DNA of 64,000 nt from Lunularia cruciata (GCA_948567375.1 OX419757.1:74338001-74402000), one strand, 5' to 3'; counted from the first letter of the stretch, positions 34,501-46,072 are shown. Made by a program: numbers and translations. The notes: generated by a model not told the origin, from the letters alone.

Positions 34501-35900
34501 ATAAGAGAAGAGAGTTCAAATTAGGTCATCATGATAAGGCATCAAGGATGACATGGAACCTACCAAATCTGTATTCAAGTTTGAGCTCAAACAATTATAA
34601 TTGTTCCTCCTATCGATGATGTAAACTCCTCATGTGTTCCAAATGTAATGTTTGCAACAAGGGTTTGTGATCGGTTTGCATGATCACTTGTTTTCCTAAG
34701 AGATAATGTCTCCATACCTTGGTAGCATATACCATTGCTAATTGTTCCCAATCTTGAGTAGAGTTGTTCCTTTCTGTGGTGTTTAGTCAATGAGACACAA
34801 AGGCAATAGGATGTAACACATATGGGAATTCTTGTTACAACACGACTCCAATGGCAGAGTTAGAAGCACCAAAATCAATCACACAAGGTAGTTGAGGGTC
34901 ATATGGTTGAAGAATGGGTCTAGAAGACACCATATGTTTCAACTTTTGGAATGCTTCTTTGTGCTTGGTGGTCCATTGAAATATTGAGATCTTCCCCAAA
35001 ATCTCAATATTTCAATGGTCAATGGTGCAGCAACATGAGCATAGTAGTGGATGAACCATTGGTAAAAACTTGCCAATCTATTCAATACCTTTACTTTTAT
35101 GGCATCCTTTGGAGTAGGCCAATCAATAATGGCCTTGGTTTTCTCCTCTTCTATTTTGATCCCCTCCAATAAAATCTTGTGATCCAAGAAGGTAACTTCA
35201 TTTTGCCAAAAGGTACACTTTGACTTCTTGTAATAAAATTTCCATTAAAAGTCTTAGGGCTTCTTGCAAATGATTTATGTGTTTTACCTCCATCTTGCTA
35301 AAGATTAAAATATCATCCAAGGACACCATCACATACCAATCCAATAGCCCATCCAACACATGATACATCAGATCGATGAAGATTGCTAGAGCATTAATGA
35401 GCTCTATCAAGTAGAACTCTCCACTTAAAATGCTCATACCTTGTACAAAAGGTAGTCTTTGCACATCCTTTCTATCAATGGGAATCCTCTAATAGCCACT
35501 TTGAGGATCCAACTTGGAGAGGTATTGTGCTCCACTAAATTGATCTAGCAAGTTATCAATTTGAGGCAAGGGATATGCATTCTTCATTGTTTATTTTTTG
35601 AGACCACAGTAATCAATACAAAAGCAAAGTCCTTCATCCTTCTTTGGAACAAATAGTACTAGCGCTCCCCAAGGAGATGTACTATGTCATATGAAATCTT
35701 TCTACAACTACTCCATCAATATTATTTGGAGCTCGTGCAACTCCTTTGGTGAGAGCTGATAGATTGGTCTACTCATTAGACTAGTACTTGGCAATAACTC
35801 AATCTTGAAGAGAATACCACGATCAAAGGGTAATCCCTTTGGTAGATCATCCATAAACATATATGTAAACTCTTGAATTATTTGATCAACCATTGCTCGA
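34501..35900 (-). pseudogene. chromovirus 3 reverse transcriptase and RNase H remnant
   Basis: Minus strand. RT finger/palm text at 35708-35893 (DDLPKGLPFDRGILFKIELL, RPIYQLSPKELHELQIILME) and 35198-35464 (QRLPFVQGMSILSGEFYLI, then SLDDILIFSKMEVKHINHL, where both catalytic Asp are intact). The thumb and RNase H at 34939-35187 (KAIIDWPTPKDAIKVKVLNR, FIHYYAHVAAPLT) are disrupted by the hairpin at 34973-35018. The RNase H tail at 34501-34900 is broken by stops. Confidence 0.85.
34973..35018. repeat. perfect 18-bp inverted repeat inside chromovirus 3
   Basis: Arms CCATTGAAATATTGAGAT (34973-34990) and ATCTCAATATTTCAATGG (35001-35018) are exact reverse complements around a 10-base loop. Chromovirus 1 has no such palindrome at the matching place (near 4412-4455), so it arose in this copy. 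Confidence 0.93.
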
Positions 35901-36079
35901 TGAGGCTTCTAGCCTTCCTCGCATTTTCCATATGCAATCTACTTGATCCACACCACAAAAATACTTTTATCTTCCTCCAAAGCTTACTCTATGGTTACTT
36001 TATTGATAAACTTCCCATCTTGGGATGGACTATTCTTAATGTCTTACTCAACAGTGCTAAACAACCTAATTTGTAAATC

Positions 36080-36462
36080 CTACCTTGGTTTTGTACTTGA
36101 ATTTATCATCAGGACTAATCAAATTGAACTTTATGACATTCAAGACAAGGCAAATAAAAAATGACATCATAGTATAAAGGTGCCACTACAAACCTCATAA
36201 ACTCCAAATACTCTTTTGCAATCTTGAATGTAACAAGATGTGAGGTACAAAATACAGAACCCTTTCTACCATTTGCTATCATCAATCTACTTCTAATTAC
36301 TAGTTTGATAAGAATACTTAATTCCTTTGTTAATTGCATGGACATGCAATTCTTTGAACTTCCAGAATCTACCAAAATCCTACAACCACAACCAAATATC
36401 ATACCTTGCAAATGAAGCAAACTTGCATAGGTTGAGCTTTCAATCCCATTGGAACTAATCAA
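36080..36462 (-). pseudogene. chromovirus 3 protease
   Basis: A 115-codon open stretch on the minus strand (36115-36462). It contains LVDSGSSKNCMSMQLTKELS, so the retropepsin active-site DSG is intact here, unlike DSK in chromovirus 1 and DYR in chromovirus 2. The flap region RLMIANGRKG and LPCLECHKVQFD follow. It is the best preserved protease of the three. Confidence 0.85.
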
Positions 36463-36479
36463 GTTCCCAATAGTGGTTC

Positions 36480-37142
36480 AAAATTTCCTACTAGGATTCC
36501 TTGTTTCCTTGATCATTCTACTCCACAAGCTCCATCTAAGCAATTTGATGAGGTTGCACATTCTTGAGTGGACATTCAGCAAATGTAATATCCAATTTGG
36601 TGACAATAAAAGCAATCACTATTTTTTTGCAATCTTTCTCTATCTTCAATGCCAAGTGGTCTCCGTTGGATGGCATCAATCTCCATTAGTGTTGGCTCCT
36701 CCACCCACGTGTAGTGTATTGGTAGGTTTTGTGAAGGTTGAGATCGGGACCAAGTTGTTGCAACCAAGGAGTCAAAGCGCTCAACCAATTGCATGGCTTC
36801 CTCCAAGTGTTTTAGCTCTCGCATAATCACCTCCAATTTGGTTTTAGGCTTCAAACCCCTCACAAATTGATCCAGAGCTTCACCTTTTCGTATATCTGGA
36901 ATTTGCAGAATGGTGTTTTGGAATTGCATGATGTAGCTTCTTACAAAGCTATTTAACTTCAACTCTGCCCATCTATCTTGTGTGGATCGTGTGATATTTA
37001 TAGCTTAGAATCTACCAATTATTGCACTCTTGAATTCTTCCCATGTCAAGATTGGTGCAACAATTTTCCAATAAGCTTGCTCCTCTTGGAACGGTCATCA
37101 TAACTTTGCCCTTCCATCCAATTGGCTTGAAGCCAAGAGAAA
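36480..37142 (-). pseudogene. chromovirus 3 gag remnant, 5'-truncated
   Basis: A 128-codon open stretch at 36576-36962 reads SYIMQFQNTILQIPDIRKGE, LDQFVRGLKPKTKLEVIMRE and ERFDSLVATTWSRSQ, ending in the knuckle CFYCHQIGYYIC (His changed to Tyr). The capsid part at 36963-37142 is out of frame, and the homology stops near 37142. Confidence 0.85.
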
Positions 37143-37170
37143 TTTTTTTCCATCATTCATCTTTATATTT

Positions 37171-37187
37171 TATATATATATATATAT
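37171..37187. repeat. (TA)n microsatellite
   Basis: About eight TA units next to the truncation point of chromovirus 3. Confidence 0.95.
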
Positions 37188-38516
37188 GATCCTAATAAAA
37201 AATCCATATTCTCATTAATGATGGCTAACATTTTCATTTAAATACAAAAGATCTCATCTTGTTATTATATCACATTCCTAAATATATTTTTGACAAGTTT
37301 TCCAACATATATGCTTTAATTTGATGATTACAAACAAGTCTACCCTTAAATAGGAGATGATATTTACTTCATATGACTTTTATGGTTTATATCTCAACAT
37401 TTAGCTTTAGTCATGTAAACCTCTCTCAAGGATCCAGTAGACTATTTTCTCTTTGTTTAAAAACCACTTTTACAACTTATGAAGGTAGATTTACCATTAT
37501 TTGCAATTTTCACCTAGCATGTGCCTCTAAAAAGTTAAAGGTCAATACAAATTCATTACAATGTCCCCACAAACATCCCAATAAGAGTTCAATTTCAAAA
37601 TCACATCAATTTTGCAAGTTTGGAATCCAAAACCAACCATCTAGTTGTGTTTTAAATCATATTTCTTTTCATACTTTTATGTCTAAGCCCATTCCCTCTC
37701 ACTTTGAATTATATCACTTTCATAGTTTTGTAATCAGACTCTTCACAAAATTTTAAACTGAAAATGCTATGATTATATCTTGATCTCCGTTATACAAGGA
37801 GAATATTACATGGCTTGTTTAACATTTCTACCTAAAAAAGCTATGACCTAAATTGGAAAAATAGCTCTTTCAATTGAGGGGTAAAAGAGTGTATACGGCA
37901 CGGAGGACTTTACGGTTTTGGCTTTCAAATCCTTGAGGATGTACCGTTGTCCTTGTTTTTGTATAGAGTCTTCTCAAGCGTTTTAAGATACAGATCTTAA
38001 AACTTTCAATATCATGAACGCCAATATCTATCCAAAAACCAAACCACTAACACTAATACCTCATATCTTTAGCTTTCCTTATAAGATTCAAACCTAAAAG
38101 TTGAATAAAATCTTTTCGCATCTTTTCTTTCACGAGAAAAAAATCTATTTCTAAAGAGTGTTAGACATGAGACGGGTTGAATAATACAAGGGTCGGGTCT
38201 TGGAGGTTATTAAAATATGTTCATGGCAAGAGGTTGGTGTTTGTGAAGATACGCTACTTGCACCACTACTTTATGATACATTCGGCACAATCGAGGACAG
38301 GGTTACCAACTTTACTCGCTCACAGGGCGTCTTTGTTTGAGAAAAGTATACACAGAACAAACGAACGTACCAACCTTTGTCTCTCCTTGAATTCTTGATA
38401 AGATGTTTACGTGTGATCAGGAAAGGTGACTGTTATTCCATTAGGCAAGCAACTGCATGATGCCATGTCGATTTCATAGACAAGTATCTCATCTTGTCCG
38501 TTATCTATTGACAGAG
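37188..38516. other. stretch without a recognisable gene
   Basis: One ATG-started frame of 127 codons at 37373-37756 has no motif I recognise and an odd His/Phe/Ser-rich composition; it is probably chance. Nothing else seen. Confidence 0.4.
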
Positions 38517-38585
38517 AAGGCCACCGCGTGTGATAACAAGAAGGATGGGAAGACCCCATCAAGCCGTACAAGGAAAAGACATTGA
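38517..38585 (-). mobile_element. RLE-type LINE tail fragment
   Basis: Minus-strand fragment with the shared 3' end: GGATGGGAAGACCCCATC (38544-38561, the second hairpin, intact) and AGCCGTACAAGG. ATTGACA lies just before and just after, a possible short duplication. Confidence 0.65.
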
Positions 38586-41329
38586 CACACACATAGTTCA
38601 GACACAAACAAAAGATGATCCAATCGACCAGGGTCCGTTTTACCTCGTTCAAGCATATGATTCCTGGGCCCGGGTTGTAAATGAGATTACAACCGGGGCC
38701 CCTGGACCCAAGCAATATGTACCAAGAACTCACCTCGTTTACTAGTTTCCGAGAAGACAGATTACGAATGGGATTCACAGCTTCTTTTCATAGAAACTTC
38801 ATTATTGTTGGAGCTACAAGAAGCAAGATAATCAGTGCAATCTGAACTTCTGAAGCATCAGTTTGTATAACGATAACAGTGTATGGTGATAGAATTATTT
38901 TAAACCACGGAAAGACGAGGTAATTGGAATGAAGCATGGGACCCAGGTCCCAACCGTGCAGTGAGATGATTCCTGGCCCCAATTCTGAAGATGAATTATA
39001 TCGTGAAATTGACCTCTTCGGCACTGTTGGAGATGGAATTCCAGCTTGTGGGCCCTTAAATTGGAATTGGTGATGACATGAACCCCATCCGAGTCATCAT
39101 TCTGCCCATTGGCTTTGTGGAGAGTCTGATGACGAACAGTTTCAGTTCCACCATTATACGTGATTACCGTAGCGATGAATCTCCTGTCAATTGATGGACA
39201 CTATATGTCTGAAGATGCGGAACACAAATGTGCTTTGTTTGTTGGTGCAATTGTCGAATCTTATGTCACTGGCACCGATTGTCAACCATTTTCGATAGAC
39301 AGATGTACCCATTTTTTGATAGACAGATATGAACGTTTACTGATGTAAGCCTTTACTCTTGTATAACACGTGGCTTATTTCATCTGATTATAGACTAAAG
39401 TCTTCTTTTAAATGTCTTAATGTCCTAAGTAAATGCCAAGAAGCAACCTGCAAATAGCATTAACATAATAACCACATGTGGAAAGGTTGCTTACATGCAG
39501 CAGTGTTAACCAAGACAATCAAGGTGACTTCATTTTGCTGTTATCTGTTACGGTAGAAAAAAATGATTTAAAGTGGATGTGTTCTTTAGATACTCATAAA
39601 ATTTCTATGCATGCTTTTACGGCAGCACATGAGCCCATTATTTTATGGGTACTATGGCATGGAGCATTTGAGAAATTTTTACAATTGAAGATTTTATAAT
39701 CTTAAAAAGATAGCTTCATCAAGAGATTCCTTGTAATTTATTTAGCTATGGGACAAGCCATAAATATCAATGACAATCTTTAATTAATAATCTTAATTTA
39801 AAGCTTAACAGAAACACATGTCAAATAAATGAACTATGCTCTCTTCTCTAGTCTTTTTGTCTTGGTCCTCATTTTGGTGTTTCTTGTGGCTTTCCTGTGT
39901 ATAGTTTAAAATATCCAACTTGAATACTGGTTGTCAATTCAAAAACTAGAAATACTACTAGAAACTAGAAATACTAAAATTCAAGTATTATGGGAAGTTG
40001 TAAGGTGTATGTAAGCATCATAGCTTTTAAGAGGAAGAAATTAGAGCTGAGACATCTCTGATCTTATAAGACGATGACTAGAGTGGAGAAGATTGATTTG
40101 AGGACGATGAGGGGAACACTATGGGGTTAGGTTATTGTGTTGGTATAATTCAAAAGTCTTTTGAATATATTAAATGACAATATTCCCCGATTCAAAATGC
40201 TTGCCTTCCTTAAATATGGAAGGCATCTTTACTTAAATTAAGGTGTAAGTGCTTTTTCATCCAACTTATTCTATAAACCTCGAGTCAAAATGCTGGCCTT
40301 CCTTAAGCCATATCTTCGAAGCTCTTCAGTGTCTATTTCTATTTTTTTGACACTATAGTAAGTGTACGACTAAAAACACTAGCAACTTTGTATTTGGTTC
40401 AATCCTTTTACGTCCAAAACAAATTCTGGACATTCAATGGCGAGATATAGATGGTTCTGAAGAAAAATAACTCCTTGCACTAAAGTCTACTTCTCAGATG
40501 ATCTTAAATGAGGAAATTACGATCATACAACGAGTTCAAACTGTATCTTTCTTTATTTTGTGATGGAGTAAGAAAAATCTTCGAGCAAAAAAATAAAGCA
40601 AAGAAATTAAGCAAAAGAACTGTAAATATGATCTTGACATCAAGTATTCTTTCGTGAGTGAAATTTATAAAGACAAATTAGTTTATTACCTAAAGAGCAA
40701 ATTAAGAACTTACTTCACCTCTACCACATGTCTTCGATGAAGTTTCTCTTTTCTCTTTTCCACATTTTGAAGCTGCCATAGTTTGGGAACAAAAATTGTT
40801 TGTCTTAAAATGAAAGGAGAGCAGACCTAGGCATTAATCTAGAGAATCGTAAATCTACTTCTAAGGTGATGGTATGAACTCAATTGTGGAAGGCTTGTGA
40901 ACAAATTATTTGTATTGAGGGAAAGAACAAAGTGAACCATAGAATTCAATTCCGAAAGAGAGAAGAATCTAGATCATAGAAAGTCAAAGTGAAGAAAAAA
41001 TGTGAGACAAGATAAATTTTCCATCCAAACGGGTTGGAAGGGTTTTAGTTTTTAAAGTTGAATACCATTTTCAACAATAATCACCACATGTGATAACTAC
41101 AGATGTACCATTCTGATGTCTTCTTTTATTAAAATCTTCACAAGAATTGACGTTAATTCATAAGTAAATTTTAATTATCTAGGAATCTAAAGTCAAACAG
41201 CATTTAAATAATATGAAAGTGATACAAGTAAAAGTCCCCCAGTTATTTTTTATAGTGGTTTATAAGTACATATAAAATTGTAGGGATCTACCCCGCTGTC
41301 AGACCGTTAAAATTTAATTTAAACCTCAA
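38586..41329. other. stretch without a recognisable gene
   Basis: No transposon domain, LTR end or RNA gene seen. Short open frames (for example 39160-39348) carry no recognisable motif. Confidence 0.4.
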
Positions 41330-41342
41330 TTGTTCTAATATG

Positions 41343-41431
41343 GGGCTTAGCCCCATTTTACCTATTTTGTCTCACCATTGTACGGCATGACGGGGTCTTC
41401 GCATCCTTCGCGTTTTCTATCCTTTTTCTCT
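41343..41431 (+). mobile_element. 89-bp tail-only insertion of the RLE-type LINE
   Basis: It holds only the 3' module: hairpin GGGGCTTAGCCCC (its first G shared with the duplication at 41342), TACGGCATGACGGGGTCTTC and a T-rich end, with no poly(A). It is flanked by the exact 13-bp duplication TTGTTCTAATATG (41330-41342 and 41432-41444). This fits target-primed reverse transcription that stopped after about 90 bases. Confidence 0.9.
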
Positions 41432-41444
41432 TTGTTCTAATATG

Positions 41445-42730
41445 CAAAGTTCTATCAGAAGACCTTGGTAGCGTCTTCACCAGGACAGGATAACGGTAGA
41501 TGATTTCGAACTCAGTAAGGGTGATTCGCCATTTCTTCTGCTCTTCTGTAATGGAATAAAGTTAAAGTTGTTGTTGTTTTGGCGTGTGGTAACTGAATCG
41601 ATAGACAAAGGGATCTCCTCTCAGCTATGATCGAAAAGGAGAGTTCGCGTTAGGGGATGTAGCAGAGTTCTTGTCAGTCTTGATGAGGTAAAGAATGTTC
41701 ACATGCCTGAACCCTTCATTCTACGCGGTCCTTCCACATTAGCTTGCAGTAGATGCTGTTGTTGGCGATTAGAGGTGCCTCGAAGTTTCAAGATTCCGTT
41801 GGCAGCTGCAACAGGGACCTTGAGTTATCCGATAGCGAAGATCTTTGTGTACAAGTGATGATGTCACTTTGATTCAAGAGTTTGTTTATAGTCTGTTTTT
41901 ATCCCAGAATGAACTGCAGTCGGTGAAGATATATGGCGGGAGAATAACTAGTCTGACTCTATCTGGAAGCGACACACAGGATAATTAGAAGATGGAAGTC
42001 TAGTTGGAAGTTAGTTACCTTTCTGATAATAGACAGGAGATTCTCAAGGTCACGCCGTGCATTTTCCTTTAGCCGATAGCTTTTGCCAATACGGTAATGT
42101 TATAAGTATGTTGGTAATTCTCTGTTGGAGTTTGAAGGGTCTGACAGAAACTGTGAATCGTGTAGACCGCATGGATTATAATAAAATCTAGCATTCCTGC
42201 CTGATATCAACCTTGGCAAGACGAGTAAATTTGGATGTTTATTGATTGCCGATATGCGATATAGAATCAGCTTGCATGTTTCTGCAGTGATCTTGGGTGC
42301 CCCATACACACATGGATCTGCCACCTCCTCGGTAAGTGTGAGAGACTCCAAGAATTGATCAATCAGATGACGCTCGACAAGGACCTGATATCTAATCAAC
42401 TACGTTGAATCCATCTTCTACGCAATATATCCTGACCTTTTGAGACTCTTGTATCAGTTTCTTGCTGACTTCGTGAATTGGGTCAAAATTCTGCACATCC
42501 TCGAAACTACACCAAATCCACTACTGCGCTATGTTGCTTGGTGCACAAAGTCTACATCATCTGCAGTTGTACTAAACCCAATGGCCCAAAAATACTAATC
42601 AAAGACCCTCTTTGACCGTTGCAAATGCAAGGTCTTGAGTTGGACTCCGGTAATGCTAGGTATTCTCTACTGTCTTCTCGGGATTCTCATAATAACGATC
42701 AAGTCTTGTAGAAACAGAATAGGGTAATAT
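41445..42730. other. stretch without a recognisable gene
   Basis: An open frame at 42100-42399 (minus) has no motif I recognise. No LTR or LINE text. Confidence 0.4.
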
Positions 42731-43139
42731 GTGCACTTAGAGAAAAGGAGACCGCGTAGGAAGAACGAAAGGATGGGAAGACCCCATCAAGCCATACAAG
42801 GGAGAGACAAAAAAGGTAACATGGGGCTAACCTCCAATAGTCTATATGAGAAATCTGCCCTACCGCACCTAAGATATCTGAGCTATGCAAGTCGTACGAT
42901 CTACACACAACTGGAGCATACGAAGAAACATCACCTAATGTGATTGCTTTCCTATGGATTGCACCAGCCACTACCCTCTGTGGAGCAATGGACACACGTT
43001 GCCTAAAATATGCTACAAAGTATGAGAGTGAGAGTGGTATCCCTTGACGCCTAACATGATAAGCTCTCGTGCACTCCTTGACAAATGTGTCAAATGTTGT
43101 GTCCATCGCTCCATACAACTCCAAGGCTAGAGGAACAAA

Positions 43140-43529
43140 GAGGTGACCTCACTGCATGCCCCTATACCTGGAGACCTTGCGACCTGCTGCTGCACTCGCC
43201 GCCCATCCAGGGGGATGGGTAATCACTCCCTCCAAAACTGTATCCAACGTAGGGTCCGTAACCATGACATCTGCTACGTCACCTGATCATCTCGGACCAA
43301 GTATAAGTCTGCCTTGACATGTGTCGTTTGCAAAGCATACGAAAGCCAAGTTTCCACTCTCTCGTGCCATAGCAAACACTATGTCCCTAATGGCATCATG
43401 GGTAGCTATCCTCTGTCCTCCAAAAGGACACCGTGTCATGTGGACCGTTGCTGCATCTAGTGTAGAACCACACTCACAAGTGAGTAATGAAGATGCAGAT
43501 GGGTGGACCAAACCTAAGTGAAACCTCAT
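43140..43529 (-). pseudogene. CCHC finger and restriction-like endonuclease of LINE copy c
   Basis: The CCHC finger is complete here: CECGSTLD ... VHMTRC at 43428-43478 (CXCX9HX3C), followed by PFGGQR and HDAIRDIVFAMARESG. The frame breaks, then KADLYLVRDD resumes near 43290-43318 and a one-base loss follows before ADVMVTDP. A Lys-containing stretch (SRYRGMQ) and FVPLALELYG follow at about 43100-43170. The order finger-then-nuclease after the RT is that of R2-type elements. Confidence 0.66.
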
Positions 43530-44115
43530 CGCTGTAGAGAAAGTAGCTAATGCGAGTCGGAATGCCCTAATGCACGCACAGTCGAGCTAGGATCCAAGAG
43601 TCTGCACCATTGCCAGAGCAAGAGCGAAGATGTGCTCTAGTAGCATGAGGAATGGACGAGTGACTAAGAGAGAATGTAGCATATGCTCACACCATCGCTC
43701 CATCAAGGAAGACTGTAAATCTCTAGTCCAATCTGACGATAGTGAAGCAAAAGGTGGAAAATCCTCTAGTGCTCGTGGGGATAGACTATCTCTCGTCTGT
43801 TGCAATAACACCTGGAGAGAAAAGGCTACTCCCTCCACCTCTATCACATAAGTCTCCAAAACCGGCCTATCAGCAACCATAAAATGAGAGGAAAGTAGAG
43901 GTGTCGAGAGAACCCAACTACCCAAAAACGCTATAGGTGTAGTCTCCTCCATAGAAAGCAAGCCAACCCACCACATGAGATTGGGAGAGTCGTCTATCTA
44001 TGTGCCAAATACTTTGTCACACACTCAAAAGTCCCTAGTCCAATAATATCACCAAAGACTCCCATAATCCTCCTATCAAATGCTCTCAAACATGATAGGA
44101 AGGACGATGAGGATC

Positions 44116-44163
44116 ATCCTACCTCATCTGTACAGTTCACCGGATGTACAAATGAGGTAGGAT
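44116..44163. repeat. imperfect 18-bp inverted repeat inside LINE copy c
   Basis: ATCCTACCTCATCTGTAC (44116-44133) pairs with GTACAAATGAGGTAGGAT (44146-44163) with one mismatch and a 12-base loop. The matching region of copy e (about 10010-10050) has only the right arm-like text. Confidence 0.8.
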
Positions 44164-44384
44164 GGTCGACGAGCAATATTGGAAGAGAGTATATCAAATG
44201 CCACTTGCGGATCTCCTAGTAATGGAAGGTCATCCACATGGAGAACATCCTCTGCAAGGGCAACATCTAGGAAGAGTGTGACAAAATCCTCCAATCCTAT
44301 TGGCACTCCAAGAACACAAAGTCCATCTGTGGATGTGATACACCCCTTTGGAAGCTCAAGGTGGGGAGGGATACCTAAAGGGGA

Positions 44385-45223
44385 TCATGCCCTACACTTT
44401 GACACCTTGACTCTCAAGCCTACTGGATGTAGCTCAGTAGTCAAGTAGTCAAAGGCTTGCCTAATCTGATCTACAGGGCATACGATGTGTGTATCATCTG
44501 CCAAGGAGGGAAATACACAACCTGACATGGCCATAGTAGTAGATAGGAGAGCTCTAAAGTGAGCCATTGCAAATAAGGACCCCCCCTCCCCCAAAAAAAC
44601 AGATCTCGCTGACATGTACCAACAGCTGACTCCAAGACGGTGACTCCCTCTTGTGAACCACCATGCTGGTAGTAAAGGGAAGCAGGAGAGCCATAAAAAG
44701 ACTGCACAAAAGGAATGAGACTCGCCAAGGATCTACCAGCCTCCCTAAGCTCTCTAAAGATGGATGCCCTTGAGATGTTATTAAAAGCATTCTCAACATG
44801 CACTTATAAGATGACCCACTCAAGATGTATATCTAGGAGTGCTCTAATACATAGAGATATAGCCTCACATCCACCAAGTGTAGCTACTCCAAACTGATGT
44901 GGACTAAGGTGTTGTCAAAAGTGAGAACGATGCTTAAGGACAATGGTACAACAAACCAAACGCAAAAAGATCTCTCCAATAGCAATCGATCTAATGCCTC
45001 TCGTGTCCTTCTCCATCACGAGAAGTCCATTAGCACCTAACACCCAACTAACAGGCATACGAATGTCTCCTCTCACTACTGCTGCAGCCACCTGAAACAA
45101 CTTGGTAAAACCACTAGAAGGATCATCTGCCTGGAAGCAATCTCTAAGGTGCTCATAAACCATCTCTAACAAGCCTCCTGAGGAAAAGCGAGGGGTAGTG
45201 CACAATGTTTGTGCAAATAGCAA
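44385..45223 (-). pseudogene. reverse transcriptase of LINE copy c
   Basis: Three overlapping open pieces in different frames. 44915-45223: MVYEHLRDCFQADDPSSGF, RGDIRMPVSWVLGANGLLVM, IAIGEIFLRLVCCTIV (RT motifs 0-1-like region). 44471-44803: HVENAFNNISRASIFRELRE (motif A; the family's VDVENAF is HVENAF) and GTCQRDL in place of RQGDP (motif B). 44385-44615: SLADDTHIVCPVDQIRQAFD (motif C). The catalytic box is LADD (44493-44504) instead of the usual F/YADD; copy a has LADD too, so this is a family trait. Confidence 0.82.
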
Positions 45224-46072
45224 CCTATCAAGACATAAAGGCTACTCAGGTTGATAATCTAAGACCTCTAGTGGTAGTCCCTATATACATCACTACATCC
45301 TATATACTGCTATAGGATGTAGTGAGCGTAGGGAAGAGATAGCCTCATAAGTAGGACTCGCTATAGGCAAAAGGTGTACCACTTGTGCTGCTCTACTAAA
45401 CTCTCACGCCTAACCCTATGTCCTACATTGTCATAATCAAGTGGACTCTGTGGTATCTTGTGGCAATGCCTGTCTCCTAAATCATGTAGCCCTAACAGAC
45501 TCCTCCTGAAGGGCTGCCCAATCCCCCACTTAGAAATGACGAAATCTAGTAGCCACCTCTCTATGCCCCGCCGCCCCCCTCTAGCATAACAAAGACACCA
45601 TCAAGGGAGTAACAGGAATAGGAACCATGCTAACTCATCCAAGGGATCACATGCCAAATGATCAAGTGGTAGGCAAAAATCCTATCTAGCCTCATCATGG
45701 AGTGTGCGGGGTAGCTTATGGAATAGAAGTGGACATAGAAAACTAGTCTCAAATAACCCCAAAATGCAACCCTCTTGAGAAGCTAACTACTCTCACAACT
45801 TGATCGGTATCCTTGGAACAATCAACAAAGGGATAGAAGAATTGTGTGTAATCCCGAGTGTCACTATTGTTGATGTGGTTGCTCGTCTCACGTGGGCATC
45901 CCAAGTGGTCCAATCATAGTCCTTGTGCATCCTTCCCACATAAGTCTCTACACTTATAACTCCACAAGGAGTTCAAGGTCTTTACCCTTGTATTCAAATC
46001 TACGTCCACTTGGGCGGAGTAGGGGTTTCACTTTGAACATTTTTGCAATTACAAATAACTTTTATGGAGATC

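Larger units (their letters stand above)
31835..37142 (-). mobile_element. chromovirus 3: Ty3/gypsy element, 5'-truncated, with a nested solo LTR
   Basis: Same family as chromoviruses 1 and 2, minus strand. Present: 3' LTR (31835-32363), chromodomain, integrase, RNase H, RT, protease and most of gag. Similarity stops at about 37142, inside gag (GAAGCCAAGAGAAATTTTTTT), just before a (TA)n run at 37171; the gag start, primer binding site and 5' LTR are missing. A family B solo LTR (33139-33733) splits the integrase. A hairpin-forming sequence change sits at 34973-35018. Confidence 0.9.
42731..45960 (-). mobile_element. RLE-type non-LTR retrotransposon copy c, longest copy
   Basis: About 3.2 kb on the minus strand, from the 3' hairpin module (42760-42820) through the RLE (43140-43325), CCHC finger (43428-43478), linker (43587-44300), RT (44385-45223) and the N-terminal region (45300-45950), where GGGAAGGATGCACAAGGAC near 45930 matches the zinc-finger region of copy d. 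The finger Cys pair itself is not recovered. Frames shift several times. Compared with copies e, f and i it is less AT-rich and so probably younger. Upstream lies the chromovirus solo LTR at 46078. Confidence 0.85.

Noticed and set aside
37373-37756. A 127-codon ATG-started frame
   Set aside because: Composition is unusual, no motif, no supporting promoter or homology that I can recognise; left as a note in the regional entry.
44578-44600. C-rich then A-rich run as a regulatory site
   Set aside because: It lies within the decayed RT motif B-C region of LINE copy c and is explained by local homopolymer slippage.
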